From assembly GCA_017992055.1 (NCBI GenBank), contig JAGOPK010000001.1, forward strand, positions 186,001 to 250,000: DNA of 64,000 nt, in the 5' to 3' direction. Below, in pieces: positions 8,765 to 18,259 of the stretch. The notes under the pieces are model-generated. The model had not been told where the DNA came from. It saw only the letters and a program-made list of their open reading frames with translations, and ran no database searches. Within the stretch, counting starts at the first letter, position 1. The number at the start of each line of letters is the position of its first letter. Position numbers and translations under genes: made by a program. Origin of the DNA: Burkholderiaceae bacterium. Its GTDB lineage: Bacteria > Pseudomonadota > Gammaproteobacteria > Burkholderiales > Burkholderiaceae_C.

Positions 8765-9310
8765 ATGCTGGCCCGCATGATCCTGCGAGCCCTTTTTCTG
8801 CCGCTGGCCCTGCTGCTGGCCGTGGCCCCGGCCGCGGCCCAGGGCCATGCCCACCAGCATGGCCTGGCGCGGCTGGACATCGCCGTCGAGCCCGGCCGGC
8901 TGACGCTGACCCTGGACGCGCCCCAGGAGGTCCTGGTCGGCCACGAGCGCCTGCCGCGCAACGCCGCCGAGCGCCAGGCCGCCGATGCGCTGCTGGCCCG
9001 GCTGCGCGACGGCCAGCGCCTGTGGGCCCTGCCGGCGGCCCTGCAATGCCGGCTGGCCGAGCTGAGGCTGGAGGCGCCGCTGCTGGAGCCGGCGGCCAAG
9101 GCCGCCGCGGCTGCCGAGCATGCCGATGTCGAGGCCGAGTGGCGCTTCGACTGTGCCGGCCCGCTGGCCGGCCTGCGCCAGCTCGACCTGGGCCCGCTGC
9201 TCGACGCCCTGCCGCGGCTGCGCCAGCTGAATGCGCAGATCGTCGATGCGCGCGGCCAGCACCAGGCCACGCTGAAGCGGCCGGCGCGCCAGTTGGCCTG
9301 GGGCCGGTGA
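8765..9310 (+). CDS. DUF2796 (ZrgA-like) periplasmic protein
   Basis: 181 residues. A signal peptide ends at APAAAQ, and the mature N-terminus begins with a histidine motif (GHAHQHG) likely to bind metal. This layout matches DUF2796, whose Vibrio member ZrgA belongs to a zinc-regulated ABC system. The start is ATG 8765, with ATG 8777 four codons inside as an alternative. The stop is overlapped by the GTG of the ATPase gene. Together with the next three genes it forms a tightly overlapping operon; periplasmic zinc capture or delivery is inferred from the family. Confidence 0.75.
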   Translation: MLARMILRALFLPLALLLAVAPAAAQGHAHQHGLARLDIAVEPGRLTLTLDAPQEVLVGHERLPRNAAERQAADALLARLRDGQRLWALPAALQCRLAELRLEAPLLEPAAKAAAAAEHADVEAEWRFDCAGPLAGLRQLDLGPLLDALPRLRQLNAQIVDARGQHQATLKRPARQLAWGR

Positions 9311-10011
9311 GCGACGGGACAGGGGCCGCGGCCCTGGACATCGCCGGCCTGCGCTACCGCTGGCCCGGTGCCGCGGCCGATACGCTGGCCATCGATGCGC
9401 TGCAGCTGCCGGCCGGCGGCCGGCTGTTCCTGCGCGGCCCCAGCGGCTGCGGCAAGAGTACGCTGCTGGCCCTGGCCGCCGGCGTGCTGAGCGCCGATGC
9501 CGGCCGCGTGGCCCTGCTGGGCCAGGACTGGTCCACCCTCGGCGCCGCCGCCCGCGACCGCCGCCGCGCCGACCACCTGGGCCTGGTGTTCCAGCAGTTC
9601 AACCTGCTGCCCTACCTCAGCGTGCTGGACAACGTGCGCCTGCCGCTGCGCTTCTCGCGCCGCCGCGCCCAGCGTGCGCCGGCCGGCGCGGCCGAGGCCC
9701 TGCTGGAGCGCTGCGCGCTGCCGCGTGCGCTGTGGAGCGCACGTGCCGACCGGCTGTCGGTGGGCCAGCAGCAGCGCGTGGCCGCCGCCCGCGCGCTGAT
9801 CGGCGCGCCCGAGGTGGTGATTGCCGACGAGCCGACCTCGGCGCTGGACGAAGACCTGCGCGACAGCTTCATGGACCTGCTGCTGCAGCGCTGCGCCGAG
9901 GCCGGCAGCGCGCTGCTGTTCGTCAGCCACGATGCGCGGCTGGCGCCACGCTTCGACCAGGTGCTGGATCTGCGCAGCATCAACCAGGCCTTGGCCGGAG
10001 CCACGGCATGA
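9307..10011 (+). CDS. ABC transporter ATP-binding protein (LolD/MacB-like, Zrg-type operon)
   Basis: 234-residue ATPase with Walker A GPSGCGKST, Q-loop LVFQQFNLLPYLSV, signature LSVGQQQRVAAARAL (Val in place of the first Gly), Walker B VVIADEPTSALDE and H-loop FVSHDARLA. The sequence type is that of ATPases serving FtsX-like permeases. The GTG start at 9307 overlaps the DUF2796 stop (GTGA). Its stop overlaps the permease ATG. It would drive the FtsX-like permease encoded next. Confidence 0.88.
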   Translation: MSDGTGAAALDIAGLRYRWPGAAADTLAIDALQLPAGGRLFLRGPSGCGKSTLLALAAGVLSADAGRVALLGQDWSTLGAAARDRRRADHLGLVFQQFNLLPYLSVLDNVRLPLRFSRRRAQRAPAGAAEALLERCALPRALWSARADRLSVGQQQRVAAARALIGAPEVVIADEPTSALDEDLRDSFMDLLLQRCAEAGSALLFVSHDARLAPRFDQVLDLRSINQALAGATA

Positions 10012-11282
10012 TGCCCTTGCTCAGCCTGGCCGCCCGCAGCGCCTGGAACCGCCGCTTCTCGCTGGGCCTGGTGGTGGCGGCGATTGCGCTGTCCACGCTG
10101 CTGCTGCTGGGCATCGAGCGGCTGCGCGCCGATGTGCGCAGCAATTTTTCGCAGGCCGTGTCGGGCACCGACCTGATCGTCGGCGCGCGCACGGGGCCGG
10201 TGCAGCTGTTGCTGTATGCGGTGTTCCGCATCGGCAATGCGACGAACAACATCCGCTACGACAGCGCCCAGGCCATTGCCCGCCACCGCGCCGTGGCCTG
10301 GATGGTGCCGCTGGCCCTGGGCGACAGCCACCGCGGCTTTGCGGTGCTGGGCACCAGCAGCGGCTACTTCGAGCACTTCCGCTACGGCGCCAGGCAGCCG
10401 CTGCAGCTGGCCCAGGGCCGGGCCTTTGCCGGCACGCTGGACGGTGTCTACGAGGCCGTGCTCGGCGCCGAGGTGGCGCGGCGCCTGGGCCATGCCGTCG
10501 GCCAGCGCATCGTGCTCAGCCATGGCGACGGCGCGCTGGCCGACAACGACCATGCGGACAAGCCCTTCCACGTGGTCGGCGTGCTGGCGGCCACCGGCAC
10601 GCCGGTGGACCGCACGGTGCATGTCAGCCTGCAGGCCATCGAGGCCCTGCATGTGGACTGGGCCGCCGGCACACGCCTGCCGGGCCAGACCCTGGATGCC
10701 GAGCAGGCGCGCCAGGCCGACCTGACGCCGCGCAGCATCAGCGCCGCGCTGATCGGCCTGAAGAGCCGGGCCGCGGTGTTTGCCGTGCAGCGCGAGGTGG
10801 CCGCGTTCCGCGACGAGCCGCTGCTGGCCATCCTGCCCGGCGTCACGCTGGACGAGCTGTGGGACGTGGTGGCCTTTGGCGAGCGTGGCCTGCAGGCCAT
10901 GAGCGCCCTGGTCGCCGCGGTCAGCCTGGCCGGCCTGGTGGCGGTGATCCTGGCCGGGCTGAACGAGCGCCGGCGCGAGCTGGCCATCCTGCGCGCCGTG
11001 GGCGCCGGGCCGCGCCAGGTGCTGGCCCTGCTGGCCGCCGAGGGCCTGCTGGTCACGCTGGCCGGCCTGCTGCTGGGCACGCTGGCCTGTTATGCCGCCG
11101 TGGCCGGAGCCGGCCCCTGGCTGCGCGAGGCCTGGGGCATATCGCTGCAACTGCAGCCGCCGGGCGCTGCAGAATGGCGGCTGCTTGGCGCCGTGCTGGC
11201 CGGCGGCGTCGCTGCCAGCCTGGTGCCGGGCTGGCGCGCCTACCGGCTGTCGCTGGCCGATGGCCTTTCACCGCGGATCTGA
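10008..11282 (+). CDS. FtsX-like ABC transporter permease
   Basis: 424-residue inner-membrane protein of the LolC/MacB/FtsX type: one N-terminal transmembrane helix (about residues 18-36), a large extracytoplasmic domain (about 40-275) and three C-terminal helices. The conserved cytoplasmic segment NERRRELAILRAVGAGPRQV is visible before the third helix. The ATGATG at 10008 overlaps the ATPase stop. FtsX-like permeases usually act as mechanotransmitters rather than classical importers, so the metal role of this operon is inferred from the neighbouring DUF2796 and DUF3299 genes. Confidence 0.87.
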   Translation: MMPLLSLAARSAWNRRFSLGLVVAAIALSTLLLLGIERLRADVRSNFSQAVSGTDLIVGARTGPVQLLLYAVFRIGNATNNIRYDSAQAIARHRAVAWMVPLALGDSHRGFAVLGTSSGYFEHFRYGARQPLQLAQGRAFAGTLDGVYEAVLGAEVARRLGHAVGQRIVLSHGDGALADNDHADKPFHVVGVLAATGTPVDRTVHVSLQAIEALHVDWAAGTRLPGQTLDAEQARQADLTPRSISAALIGLKSRAAVFAVQREVAAFRDEPLLAILPGVTLDELWDVVAFGERGLQAMSALVAAVSLAGLVAVILAGLNERRRELAILRAVGAGPRQVLALLAAEGLLVTLAGLLLGTLACYAAVAGAGPWLREAWGISLQLQPPGAAEWRLLGAVLAGGVAASLVPGWRAYRLSLADGLSPRI

Positions 11283-11875
11283 TGCCCATGCCTGTGCTGT
11301 TTCACTCCCTGTCGCGCCGCCGCCTGCTGCTGGCCACCGCGGCGGCCCTGCCGCTGGGCGCCCTGGCCCAGTCCCTGCCCAAGCCCAGCAGCAGCGGCCC
11401 CGGCTACACCGAGATCCGCTGGGACGACCTGGTGCCCAAGGGCTGGGACCCGATGAAGGGCCTGCGCGAGCGTGGCATCAGCAACCCGAATGCGCTGAAC
11501 GATGCCGACCCCAAGACCCAGGACCTGATGAAGGCCATGCGCGAGGCCTGGGACAAGGCGCCCACCGAGCCGGCGCTGGAGGGCACGCGCGTCAAGCTGC
11601 CGGGTTATGTGGTGCCGCTGGAGGACGAGAAGGCCGGCCTGACCGAGTTTCTGCTGGTGCCGTATTTCGGCGCCTGCATCCACACGCCGCCGCCGCCGGC
11701 CAACCAGATCGTGCTGGTCAAGCCCGGCAAGCCGGCCCAGGGCTTTCGCAGCATGGACACGGTGTGGGTCAGCGGCGTGCTGCGCGCCGAGCGCGCCGAT
11801 TCGCCGATGGGCACCAGCGGCTACCGGCTGGAAGGCGCGCTGGTCGAGCGCTACCGGGCGCCGGCGGCGCGCTGA
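11282..11875 (+). CDS. DUF3299 domain-containing exported protein
   Basis: 197 residues. The N-terminus has a twin-arginine-like signal (SRRRLLLATAAALPLGALAQ). The conserved DUF3299 core includes IRWDDLVPKGWDP, the KLPGYVVPLE strand and the Cys/His motif FGACIHTPPPPANQIV, a plausible metal site. The ATG overlaps the permease TGA by one base (TGATG), making this the last member of the four-gene operon. The family function is not established; the operon points to a periplasmic partner in metal handling. Confidence 0.8.
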   Translation: MPMPVLFHSLSRRRLLLATAAALPLGALAQSLPKPSSSGPGYTEIRWDDLVPKGWDPMKGLRERGISNPNALNDADPKTQDLMKAMREAWDKAPTEPALEGTRVKLPGYVVPLEDEKAGLTEFLLVPYFGACIHTPPPPANQIVLVKPGKPAQGFRSMDTVWVSGVLRAERADSPMGTSGYRLEGALVERYRAPAAR

Positions 11876-11882
11876 CCGGACC

Positions 11883-14051
11883 TCAGGCCTTCAGGTATTC
11901 GGCGCGTGAATCCAGCCAGCGCGCCACATGGGCGCGCGCGGCGGCCGGATGCTGGTCCAGCAGGCGTGGCGCCAGCTCGCGGGCGCGGGCCAGCAGCGGC
12001 GCATCCTCCTGCAGGTCGGCAAAGCGCAGCAGCGCATCGCCGCTCTGGCGTGCGCCCATGAACTCGCCGGGGCCGCGGATCTCCAGGTCGCGGCGGGCGA
12101 TCTCGAAGCCGTCGGTGGTCTCGGCCATCGCGCGCAGCCGGTCCTTGCCGGTGGGCGACAGCGGGCCCTGGTACAGCAGCACGCAGACGCTGGCCACCGC
12201 GCCGCGGCCCACGCGCCCGCGCAGCTGGTGCAACTGGCTCAGGCCGAAGCGCTCGGCATGCTCGATCACCATCAGGCTGGCATTGGGCACGTCCACGCCG
12301 ACCTCGATCACCGTGGTCGCCACCAGCACCGCCATCTCGCCGGCCGAGAAGCGCGCCATCACCGCCGCCTTCTCGGCCGCCGGCAGGCGGCCGTGCAGCA
12401 GGCCCACCTCATGGCCGGGCAGGGCCGCGGCCAGGCGCTGGTGGGTGGCGGTGGCGTTCTCCAGGTCCAGCGCCTCGCTTTCCTCGATCAGCGGGCAGAC
12501 CCAGTAGACCTGGCGGCCGCGCGCCAGTTCGTCGGCGATGCGCGCCACCACCTGGTCGCGCCGGTCGTCGGCAAACAGCTTGGTCAGCACCGGCGTGCGG
12601 CCCGGCGGCAGCTCGTCGATGGTGCTCACGTCCAGGTCGGCGTAGTAGGTCATGGCCAGCGTGCGCGGGATCGGCGTGGCGCTCATCATCAGCAGGTGCG
12701 GCTCCAGGCCGGGCTGGCCGGCGCCTTCGCCCAGCTTGTGGCGCAGCGCCAGGCGCTGGGCCACGCCGAAGCGGTGCTGCTCGTCGATCACCGCCAGGCC
12801 CAGGCGGGCGAAGTGCACATCGTCCTGGATCACCGCATGCGTGCCCACCACCAGGGCTGCCTCGCCCGAGGCCACACGCTCGACCATCTGGCGCCGCGCC
12901 TTGCCCTTGCGGCTGCCGGTGAGCCAGGCGATGCCCTGGCCACGCGCGGCCAGCAGCGGCGTGAGCCACTGCGCCAGCTTGCGGAAGTGCTGCTCGGCCA
13001 GGATCTCGGTGGGCGCCATCAGCGCGCACTGCCAGCCGGCGGAGATGGCGATGGCGGCGGCCAGCGCCGCGACCACGGTCTTGCCCGAGCCCACGTCGCC
13101 CTGCAGCAGCCGGTGCATGGGCGTGGCCTGGGCGTCGTGGTCGGTGTCCTCGCGCGGCCGCGCCAGGTCGGCGGCGATTTCCTCGGCCACGCGGCGCTGC
13201 GCCTGGGTGAGCTGGAAGGGCAGGGCCGCCAGCAGCTGCTCGTGCAGGCCGCCGGCCTGGGCCAGCAGGCGCGGCGCGGCCTGGCGCACACGCTGGCGCC
13301 GCGCCATCAGCTGCGACAGCTGCTGGGCCAGCAGCTCCTCGAACTTCAGCCGCTGCCAGGCCGGGTGGCTGCGGTCCTCCAGCGCGGCGATGGCCGCGCC
13401 GGCCGGCGGATGGTGCAGGCGCTGCAGCGCCTCGCGCAGCGTCGGCAGGCCGGCGGGCAGGCTGCCGGGCGGCAGCAGCTCGTCCAGCGGCGCGCGCCGC
13501 AGTGCGCCGGCCACGGCCTTGCGCAGATAGGCCTGGGGCAGCTGGGCGCTGGTCGGGTACACCGGCGTCAGCGCCTGGGCCAGCGGCGCCCCGGGCTCCA
13601 CCGCCTTGAAGGCCGGGTGCACCATCTCGCGGCCGAAGAAGCCGTGGCGCACCTCGCCGCGCACCCGCACCCGCGCGCCCTCGGCCAGGGTCTTCTGGTG
13701 GTTGGGATAGAAGTTCAGAAAGCGCAGCACCAGCTCGCCACCGTCCGGCCCGCTGGCGTCGACCAGGTGCACCACCAGCTGGCGGCGCGGGCGGAACTCG
13801 ATGCGCGAGGCCGTGACCTGTCCTTCGACCTGCACCGCCTCGCCGTCGCGCGCCTCGCGGATGGGCGTGATGCGCGTCTCGTCCTCCCAGCGCAGCGGCA
13901 GGTGCAGGGCCAGGTCGATGTCGCGCCGCAGGCCCAGGCGCTCCAGGGCCCGCTGCGGCGCGGACTTCTCGCGCGGCGCGGCGGCCGGGGGGACAGCGGG
14001 ATCGGACGACGGGGCCGCGGGCATGGGCGGGCATTCTGCCGGGCTCCCCAT
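11883..14051 (-). CDS. recG: ATP-dependent DNA helicase RecG
   Basis: 722-residue superfamily 2 helicase that remodels stalled replication forks and branch-migrates Holliday junctions. An N-terminal OB/wedge domain lies before about residue 250. Motif I is GDVGSGKT, the DEAH-type box is DEQH, the motif III region is MSATPIPRT, and C-terminal helicase motifs include STIDELPPGR and QLRGRVGRG. The length is close to family size. The first ATG at 14051 has no strong ribosome-binding site; ATG 14024 (MPAAPSSDP) is an alternative. It is divergent from the PBP1A gene with only 41 bp between and convergent with the DUF3299 operon. Confidence 0.95.
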   Translation of the reverse strand: MGSPAECPPMPAAPSSDPAVPPAAAPREKSAPQRALERLGLRRDIDLALHLPLRWEDETRITPIREARDGEAVQVEGQVTASRIEFRPRRQLVVHLVDASGPDGGELVLRFLNFYPNHQKTLAEGARVRVRGEVRHGFFGREMVHPAFKAVEPGAPLAQALTPVYPTSAQLPQAYLRKAVAGALRRAPLDELLPPGSLPAGLPTLREALQRLHHPPAGAAIAALEDRSHPAWQRLKFEELLAQQLSQLMARRQRVRQAAPRLLAQAGGLHEQLLAALPFQLTQAQRRVAEEIAADLARPREDTDHDAQATPMHRLLQGDVGSGKTVVAALAAAIAISAGWQCALMAPTEILAEQHFRKLAQWLTPLLAARGQGIAWLTGSRKGKARRQMVERVASGEAALVVGTHAVIQDDVHFARLGLAVIDEQHRFGVAQRLALRHKLGEGAGQPGLEPHLLMMSATPIPRTLAMTYYADLDVSTIDELPPGRTPVLTKLFADDRRDQVVARIADELARGRQVYWVCPLIEESEALDLENATATHQRLAAALPGHEVGLLHGRLPAAEKAAVMARFSAGEMAVLVATTVIEVGVDVPNASLMVIEHAERFGLSQLHQLRGRVGRGAVASVCVLLYQGPLSPTGKDRLRAMAETTDGFEIARRDLEIRGPGEFMGARQSGDALLRFADLQEDAPLLARARELAPRLLDQHPAAARAHVARWLDSRAEYLKA

Positions 14052-14092
14052 AATGCAGCTCCGCCCGCCAGCGGCGCCGCCCCGACCTGCCG

Positions 14093-16444
14093 ATGCCCGA
14101 TCCCGCCGCTCCCCGCCCCGACCGCAGCCCGCGCCGCCAGCGCCTGCTGCGCTGGGCCATTGCCGGCAGCCTGGGCGCGGCGATCACCGGCATCGCCCTG
14201 CTGGTGGCGGCCATCGCCTGGTACACGCCGCAGCTGCCGTCGCTGGAGCCGGTCACCACCTACCAGCCGCGCCAGCCGCTGCAGGTGTTCACCGCCGACG
14301 GCGTGGAGATCGCCCAGTTCGGCGCCGAGCGCCGCCAGTTCGTGCCCTACGACCAGCTGCCGCCGCTGCTGGTGAATGCGGTGCTGGCGGTGGAGGACAC
14401 GCGCTTCTGGCGCCACAGCGGCATCGACGCCATCGGCCTGGCGCGGGCCGTGCTGTCCACGCTGTCCGGCGGCATGCGCCAGGGCGGCAGCACCATCACC
14501 CAGCAGGTGGCGCGCACCTTCTTCCTGTCGCAGCGCTTCACGCCCGAGCGCAAGCTCAAGGAGGCGCTGCTGGCGCTGGAGATCGAGCGCCGGCTGTCCA
14601 AGCAGGCCATCCTCGAGCTGTACCTGAACCAGATCTTCCTCGGCCAGCGCGCCTACGGCTTTGCCGCCGCGGCCGATGCCTACTTCGGCAAGAAGCTGGC
14701 CCAGCTGTCGGTGGCCGAGGTGGCGATGCTGGCCGGCCTGCCGCAGAACCCGTACTACGCCAACCCGATCAGCAACCTCGAACGCGCCACCCAGCGCCAG
14801 CGCATCGTGCTGGCGCGCATGGCCGCCGAGGGCGTGATCACGGCCGAGCAGCAGGCCGCGGCCAAGGCCGAGGTGCTGGCCATCGGCAAGCCGCGCGGCG
14901 AGGTGCTGCATGCCGAGTACGTGGCCGAGCTGGCGCGGCGCGCGGTGGTCGAGCGCTTCGGCGCCGATGCCTATTCGCAGGGCCTGCGCGTGCACACCAG
15001 CCTGCGCGCCAAGGACCAGCAGGCCGCCTGGGCCGCGCTGCGCCGTGGCGTGCTGGCCTTCGATGCGCGCCAGCCCTGGCGCGGCCCCGAGGGCCAGGAC
15101 GAGCTGCCGCCCGGCGACGGCGCCGAGCTGGAGCGCGCCGCCGGCCAGGCGCTGAAGGACGTGCGCGACGACGAGCTGCTGCGCGCGGCCATCGTGCTCT
15201 CGGCCAGCCCGCGCGAGGTGCAGCTGATGCTGGCCGACGGCGAGCGGCTGCGCATCGGCGGCGACGGCCTGCGCCGCGCCGCGGCCGGCCTGGCGCCGCG
15301 CGCGCCCGAGGCGCTGGCCGTGCGCCGCGGCGCCATCGTGCGCGTGGCCCAGGCGCCGGGTCGAAGTGACTGGCAGATCGTGCAGTGGCCCGAGGTCGAG
15401 GCCGCGCTGGTGGCGCTGGACGCCGCCAGCGGCCGCGTGCGCGCCCTGGTCGGCGGCTTCGACTTTGCGCGCCAGCCGTTCAACCACGTCACCCAGGCCT
15501 GGCGCCAGCCGGGCTCGGCCTTCAAGCCCTTTTTGTACTCGGCGGCGCTGGAGCAGGGCGTGATGCCCGGCACCCTGGTCAACGATGCGCCGCTGGAGTT
15601 CGACAACGGCTGGAACCCGCAGAACAGCGACGGCAGCTTCGACGGCCCGATCACGCTGCGCCAGGCCCTGTCCAAGTCCAAGAACCTGGTGTCCATCCGC
15701 GTGCTGCAGCAGCTGGGCGTGCCGCCGGCCCTGGCCTGGGCGCGGCGCTTCGGCTTCGAGACCGCGCGCCAGCCGGCCGACCTGACGCTGGCACTGGGCG
15801 CCGGCAGCACCACGCCGATGCAGCTGGCCCAGGCCTATGCGGTGCTGGCCAATGGCGGCTGGCGCGTCACGCCGGTGGTGGTGGAGCGCATCACCGACGC
15901 GCGTGGCCAGGTGCTGTTCCAGGCGCCGGCACCGGCCGCGCTGGCCGAGGCCGAGCGGGCCGTGCCGGCGCGCAATGTCTTCGTCACCAACAGCCTGCTC
16001 AACGACGTCACGCGCTACGGCACGGCGGCGCGGGCCTCGGCCCAGCTGGGCCGCAGCGACCTCTACGGCAAGACCGGCACCACCAACGACGCCGTCGACG
16101 CCTGGTTCGCCGGCTTCGGCCCCGGCGTGGTCGGCGTGGTCTGGATGGGCTACGACCAGCCGCGCAGCCTGGGCGCACGCGAGTCGGGCGGCGCCTTGGC
16201 GCTGCCGATCTGGATCGACTACATGGCGCGTGCGCTGGACGGCGTGCCCGCCGCGGCCACGCCCCAGGCGCCCGAGGGCGTGCTGCACGACGGCAGCGAC
16301 TGGCGCTATGCCGAGGGCGGCATGCTGGCCGCGCTGGGTGTGGACGAGGCCGCGCTGGCGGCGCTGGCCGCGGCCCGGGCGGCCAGCGCCGCGGCCTCGG
16401 CGGCCTCGGCCGCTCCGGCGGCGGCCTCGGAGGCCGGCCGTTGA
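14093..16444 (+). CDS. mrcA: Penicillin-binding protein 1A (bifunctional transglycosylase/transpeptidase)
   Basis: 783-residue class A PBP polymerising and cross-linking peptidoglycan. One transmembrane anchor lies at about residues 20-44. The GT51 domain shows the catalytic Glu in VEDTRFWRHSGID, then QGGSTITQQ and ELYLNQIFLG. An OB-like insertion follows at about 300-440. The transpeptidase domain has SxxK (GSAFKPF), SxN (SKSKN) and KTGTT. The C-terminal ~30 residues are an almost pure Ala/Ser/Arg tail of low complexity. Its TGA is overlapped by the TTG start of the following cyclase gene, an unusual coupling of a cell-wall enzyme with a c-di-GMP gene. Confidence 0.95.
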   Translation: MPDPAAPRPDRSPRRQRLLRWAIAGSLGAAITGIALLVAAIAWYTPQLPSLEPVTTYQPRQPLQVFTADGVEIAQFGAERRQFVPYDQLPPLLVNAVLAVEDTRFWRHSGIDAIGLARAVLSTLSGGMRQGGSTITQQVARTFFLSQRFTPERKLKEALLALEIERRLSKQAILELYLNQIFLGQRAYGFAAAADAYFGKKLAQLSVAEVAMLAGLPQNPYYANPISNLERATQRQRIVLARMAAEGVITAEQQAAAKAEVLAIGKPRGEVLHAEYVAELARRAVVERFGADAYSQGLRVHTSLRAKDQQAAWAALRRGVLAFDARQPWRGPEGQDELPPGDGAELERAAGQALKDVRDDELLRAAIVLSASPREVQLMLADGERLRIGGDGLRRAAAGLAPRAPEALAVRRGAIVRVAQAPGRSDWQIVQWPEVEAALVALDAASGRVRALVGGFDFARQPFNHVTQAWRQPGSAFKPFLYSAALEQGVMPGTLVNDAPLEFDNGWNPQNSDGSFDGPITLRQALSKSKNLVSIRVLQQLGVPPALAWARRFGFETARQPADLTLALGAGSTTPMQLAQAYAVLANGGWRVTPVVVERITDARGQVLFQAPAPAALAEAERAVPARNVFVTNSLLNDVTRYGTAARASAQLGRSDLYGKTGTTNDAVDAWFAGFGPGVVGVVWMGYDQPRSLGARESGGALALPIWIDYMARALDGVPAAATPQAPEGVLHDGSDWRYAEGGMLAALGVDEAALAALAAARAASAAASAASAAPAAASEAGR

Positions 16445-18186
16445 GCGGCGGCCCGGTGCGCTGGAACCCGCTGACGCGGCTGACGCTGCGTCAGATGCTG
16501 ACCCTGCCCTACATCGCCCTGGTGCTGGGCCTGGCCGCGGCCATCGGTGGCTTGAGCTGGCATGCCGGCCGGCAGGCGCTGGACAACCTGTCGGACCAGC
16601 TGCTGACCGAGACCGTCAACCGCATTGCCCAGGCGGTGGACCGCCATGTCTCGGGCTCGCAGGCGGTGCTGGAGACGGCCTTTCCCAAGGGCGTGGCCGC
16701 GCCGGGCCGGCTGGCCGACGCGCTGCCGGCGCTGCGCACCCGCTTCTGGCTGGCCACCACGGTGCACCGCGACCCCAACAACTATGCCTATTACGGCGAT
16801 GTCGACGGCCAGTTCTTCGGCCTCTGGCGCTTCTCCGAAGACGAGGCCGAGCTGCGCCTGCGCCTGCAGGGCCAGGGGCCGCGCACGCTGGCGCGCTTCA
16901 CCGGCATCGCCGGCGAGCTGCGCGAGCTGCAGCCCGAGCCGCGTGTCTTCGAGCCGCGCGAGCGGCCCTGGTTCAAGGTCGGCCAGGGCAGCGAGCAGCA
17001 TTCCTGGACCGCGGTCTACATCGACTTCCGCACGCTGGAGCTGGTGGCCACGCGGGCGCGGCGCGTGCCCGATGCGCAGGGCCAGTTCCGCGGCGTGGTC
17101 GCCACCGACCTGTCGCTGCAGCGGGTCAACGACTTCCTGCGCGGCCTCAAGCTCAGCGCCAACGGCCTGGCCTTCATCGTCGAGCCCGGCGGCAACCTGA
17201 TCGGCGTCTCGCGGGGCGACCATCTGCGCACCGGCGCCGACGGCAAGCCCGACCGGCTGCAGGCCGAGCAGCATGCCGATGCGCTGGTGGTGGCCACCTA
17301 CCGCGCCTACCGCAACCTGCTGCAGCAGCACAGCGCCACGCTGCCCCGCACCGACGTCATCAGCGGCCCCGACGGCCGGCCGGTGCAGGTGGCCCATGCG
17401 CGCATCAGCGACGGCGCCGGCCTGGACTGGGTGATCCTGGTGGCCGTGCCGCGCCGCGACTTCCTGGGCCGCGTCGACGACCTGTTCCGCGACAGCGCCC
17501 TGGTCGGCGGCCTGGCCGTGCTGGCGGTGCTGCTGATCGGCGCCGGCGTGCTGGCCGTGGTCACGCGCGACCTGGCCGGCCTGGTGCGCGTGACCGAGGG
17601 CGTGGCCGCCGGCCGGGAGGTCGACACCACGGCGGTGCAGCGCCACGACGAGATCGGCGCGCTGGCGCGCAGCGTCGCCGCGATGCAGCACCAGCTGATG
17701 CACGACCGCCTGACCGGCCTGCTCAACCGCGAGGCCATGCGCCGCCAGATCGACGCGCGCCTGCTGCGCGCCGAAGCCGCCAGCGCCGCGCCGGCGCCGT
17801 TTGCGCTGTTGTTCATCGACCTCGACCGCTTCAAGCGCATCAACGACAGCCTGGGCCACGATGTCGGCGACCGCGTGCTGTGCGAGGTGGCGCATCGCCT
17901 GCGCGCTGCGCTGCAGCCGGCCGACCAGGTGGCGCGTTATGCCGGCGACGAGTTCCTGGTGCTGCTGGACGGGGTGGCCGATGCGCACGGCGCCGAGCAG
18001 CGGGCGCTGGCGCTGCAGCAGCGCCTGGCGCAGCCGCTGGAGGCGCTGGCCGGCAGCGACGACCCGCACTGCGGCGCCAGCATCGGCATCGCGCGCTTCC
18101 CGGCCGACGGCGCCGATGTCGACGGCCTGCTGCAGCGCGCCGACGAGGACATGTACCGGCGCAAGCCCGGCGCCGACAGGCGCTGA
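16441..18186 (+). CDS. Diguanylate cyclase with extracytoplasmic Cache-like sensor
   Basis: 581-residue membrane cyclase making c-di-GMP from two GTP. TM1 is at about 20-40, followed by a dCache-like periplasmic domain (about 45-355) containing the family-typical ERPWFKVG and WTAVYIDF segments, then TM2 (about 358-380), a HAMP-like linker and a GGDEF domain (about 420-575). The catalytic signature is AGDEF (501-505), an active variant in many enzymes. The inhibitory I-site RxxD is replaced by QPAD (492-495), suggesting weak product inhibition. The TTG start at 16441 is chosen because GGAGG (16429-16433) lies 7 nt upstream and it overlaps the PBP1A stop; GTG 16456 is an alternative. Confidence 0.88.
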   Translation: MSGGPVRWNPLTRLTLRQMLTLPYIALVLGLAAAIGGLSWHAGRQALDNLSDQLLTETVNRIAQAVDRHVSGSQAVLETAFPKGVAAPGRLADALPALRTRFWLATTVHRDPNNYAYYGDVDGQFFGLWRFSEDEAELRLRLQGQGPRTLARFTGIAGELRELQPEPRVFEPRERPWFKVGQGSEQHSWTAVYIDFRTLELVATRARRVPDAQGQFRGVVATDLSLQRVNDFLRGLKLSANGLAFIVEPGGNLIGVSRGDHLRTGADGKPDRLQAEQHADALVVATYRAYRNLLQQHSATLPRTDVISGPDGRPVQVAHARISDGAGLDWVILVAVPRRDFLGRVDDLFRDSALVGGLAVLAVLLIGAGVLAVVTRDLAGLVRVTEGVAAGREVDTTAVQRHDEIGALARSVAAMQHQLMHDRLTGLLNREAMRRQIDARLLRAEAASAAPAPFALLFIDLDRFKRINDSLGHDVGDRVLCEVAHRLRAALQPADQVARYAGDEFLVLLDGVADAHGAEQRALALQQRLAQPLEALAGSDDPHCGASIGIARFPADGADVDGLLQRADEDMYRRKPGADRR

Positions 18187-18259
18187 ATCACACCGATCGC
18201 GGCGCCATGGAACAATTCGGCTCCACCACGCTCCACAGGCCGGTACAGCCTGCACCGCG

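Noticed and set aside
7234-9930. Open frame of 898 codons on the minus strand opposite the phosphodiesterase and DUF2796 genes
   Set aside because: Shadow frame with low-complexity composition; the plus-strand genes carry signal peptides and catalytic motifs.
11928-14375. Open frame of 815 codons on the plus strand opposite recG
   Set aside because: Antisense shadow; recG motifs on the minus strand are unambiguous.
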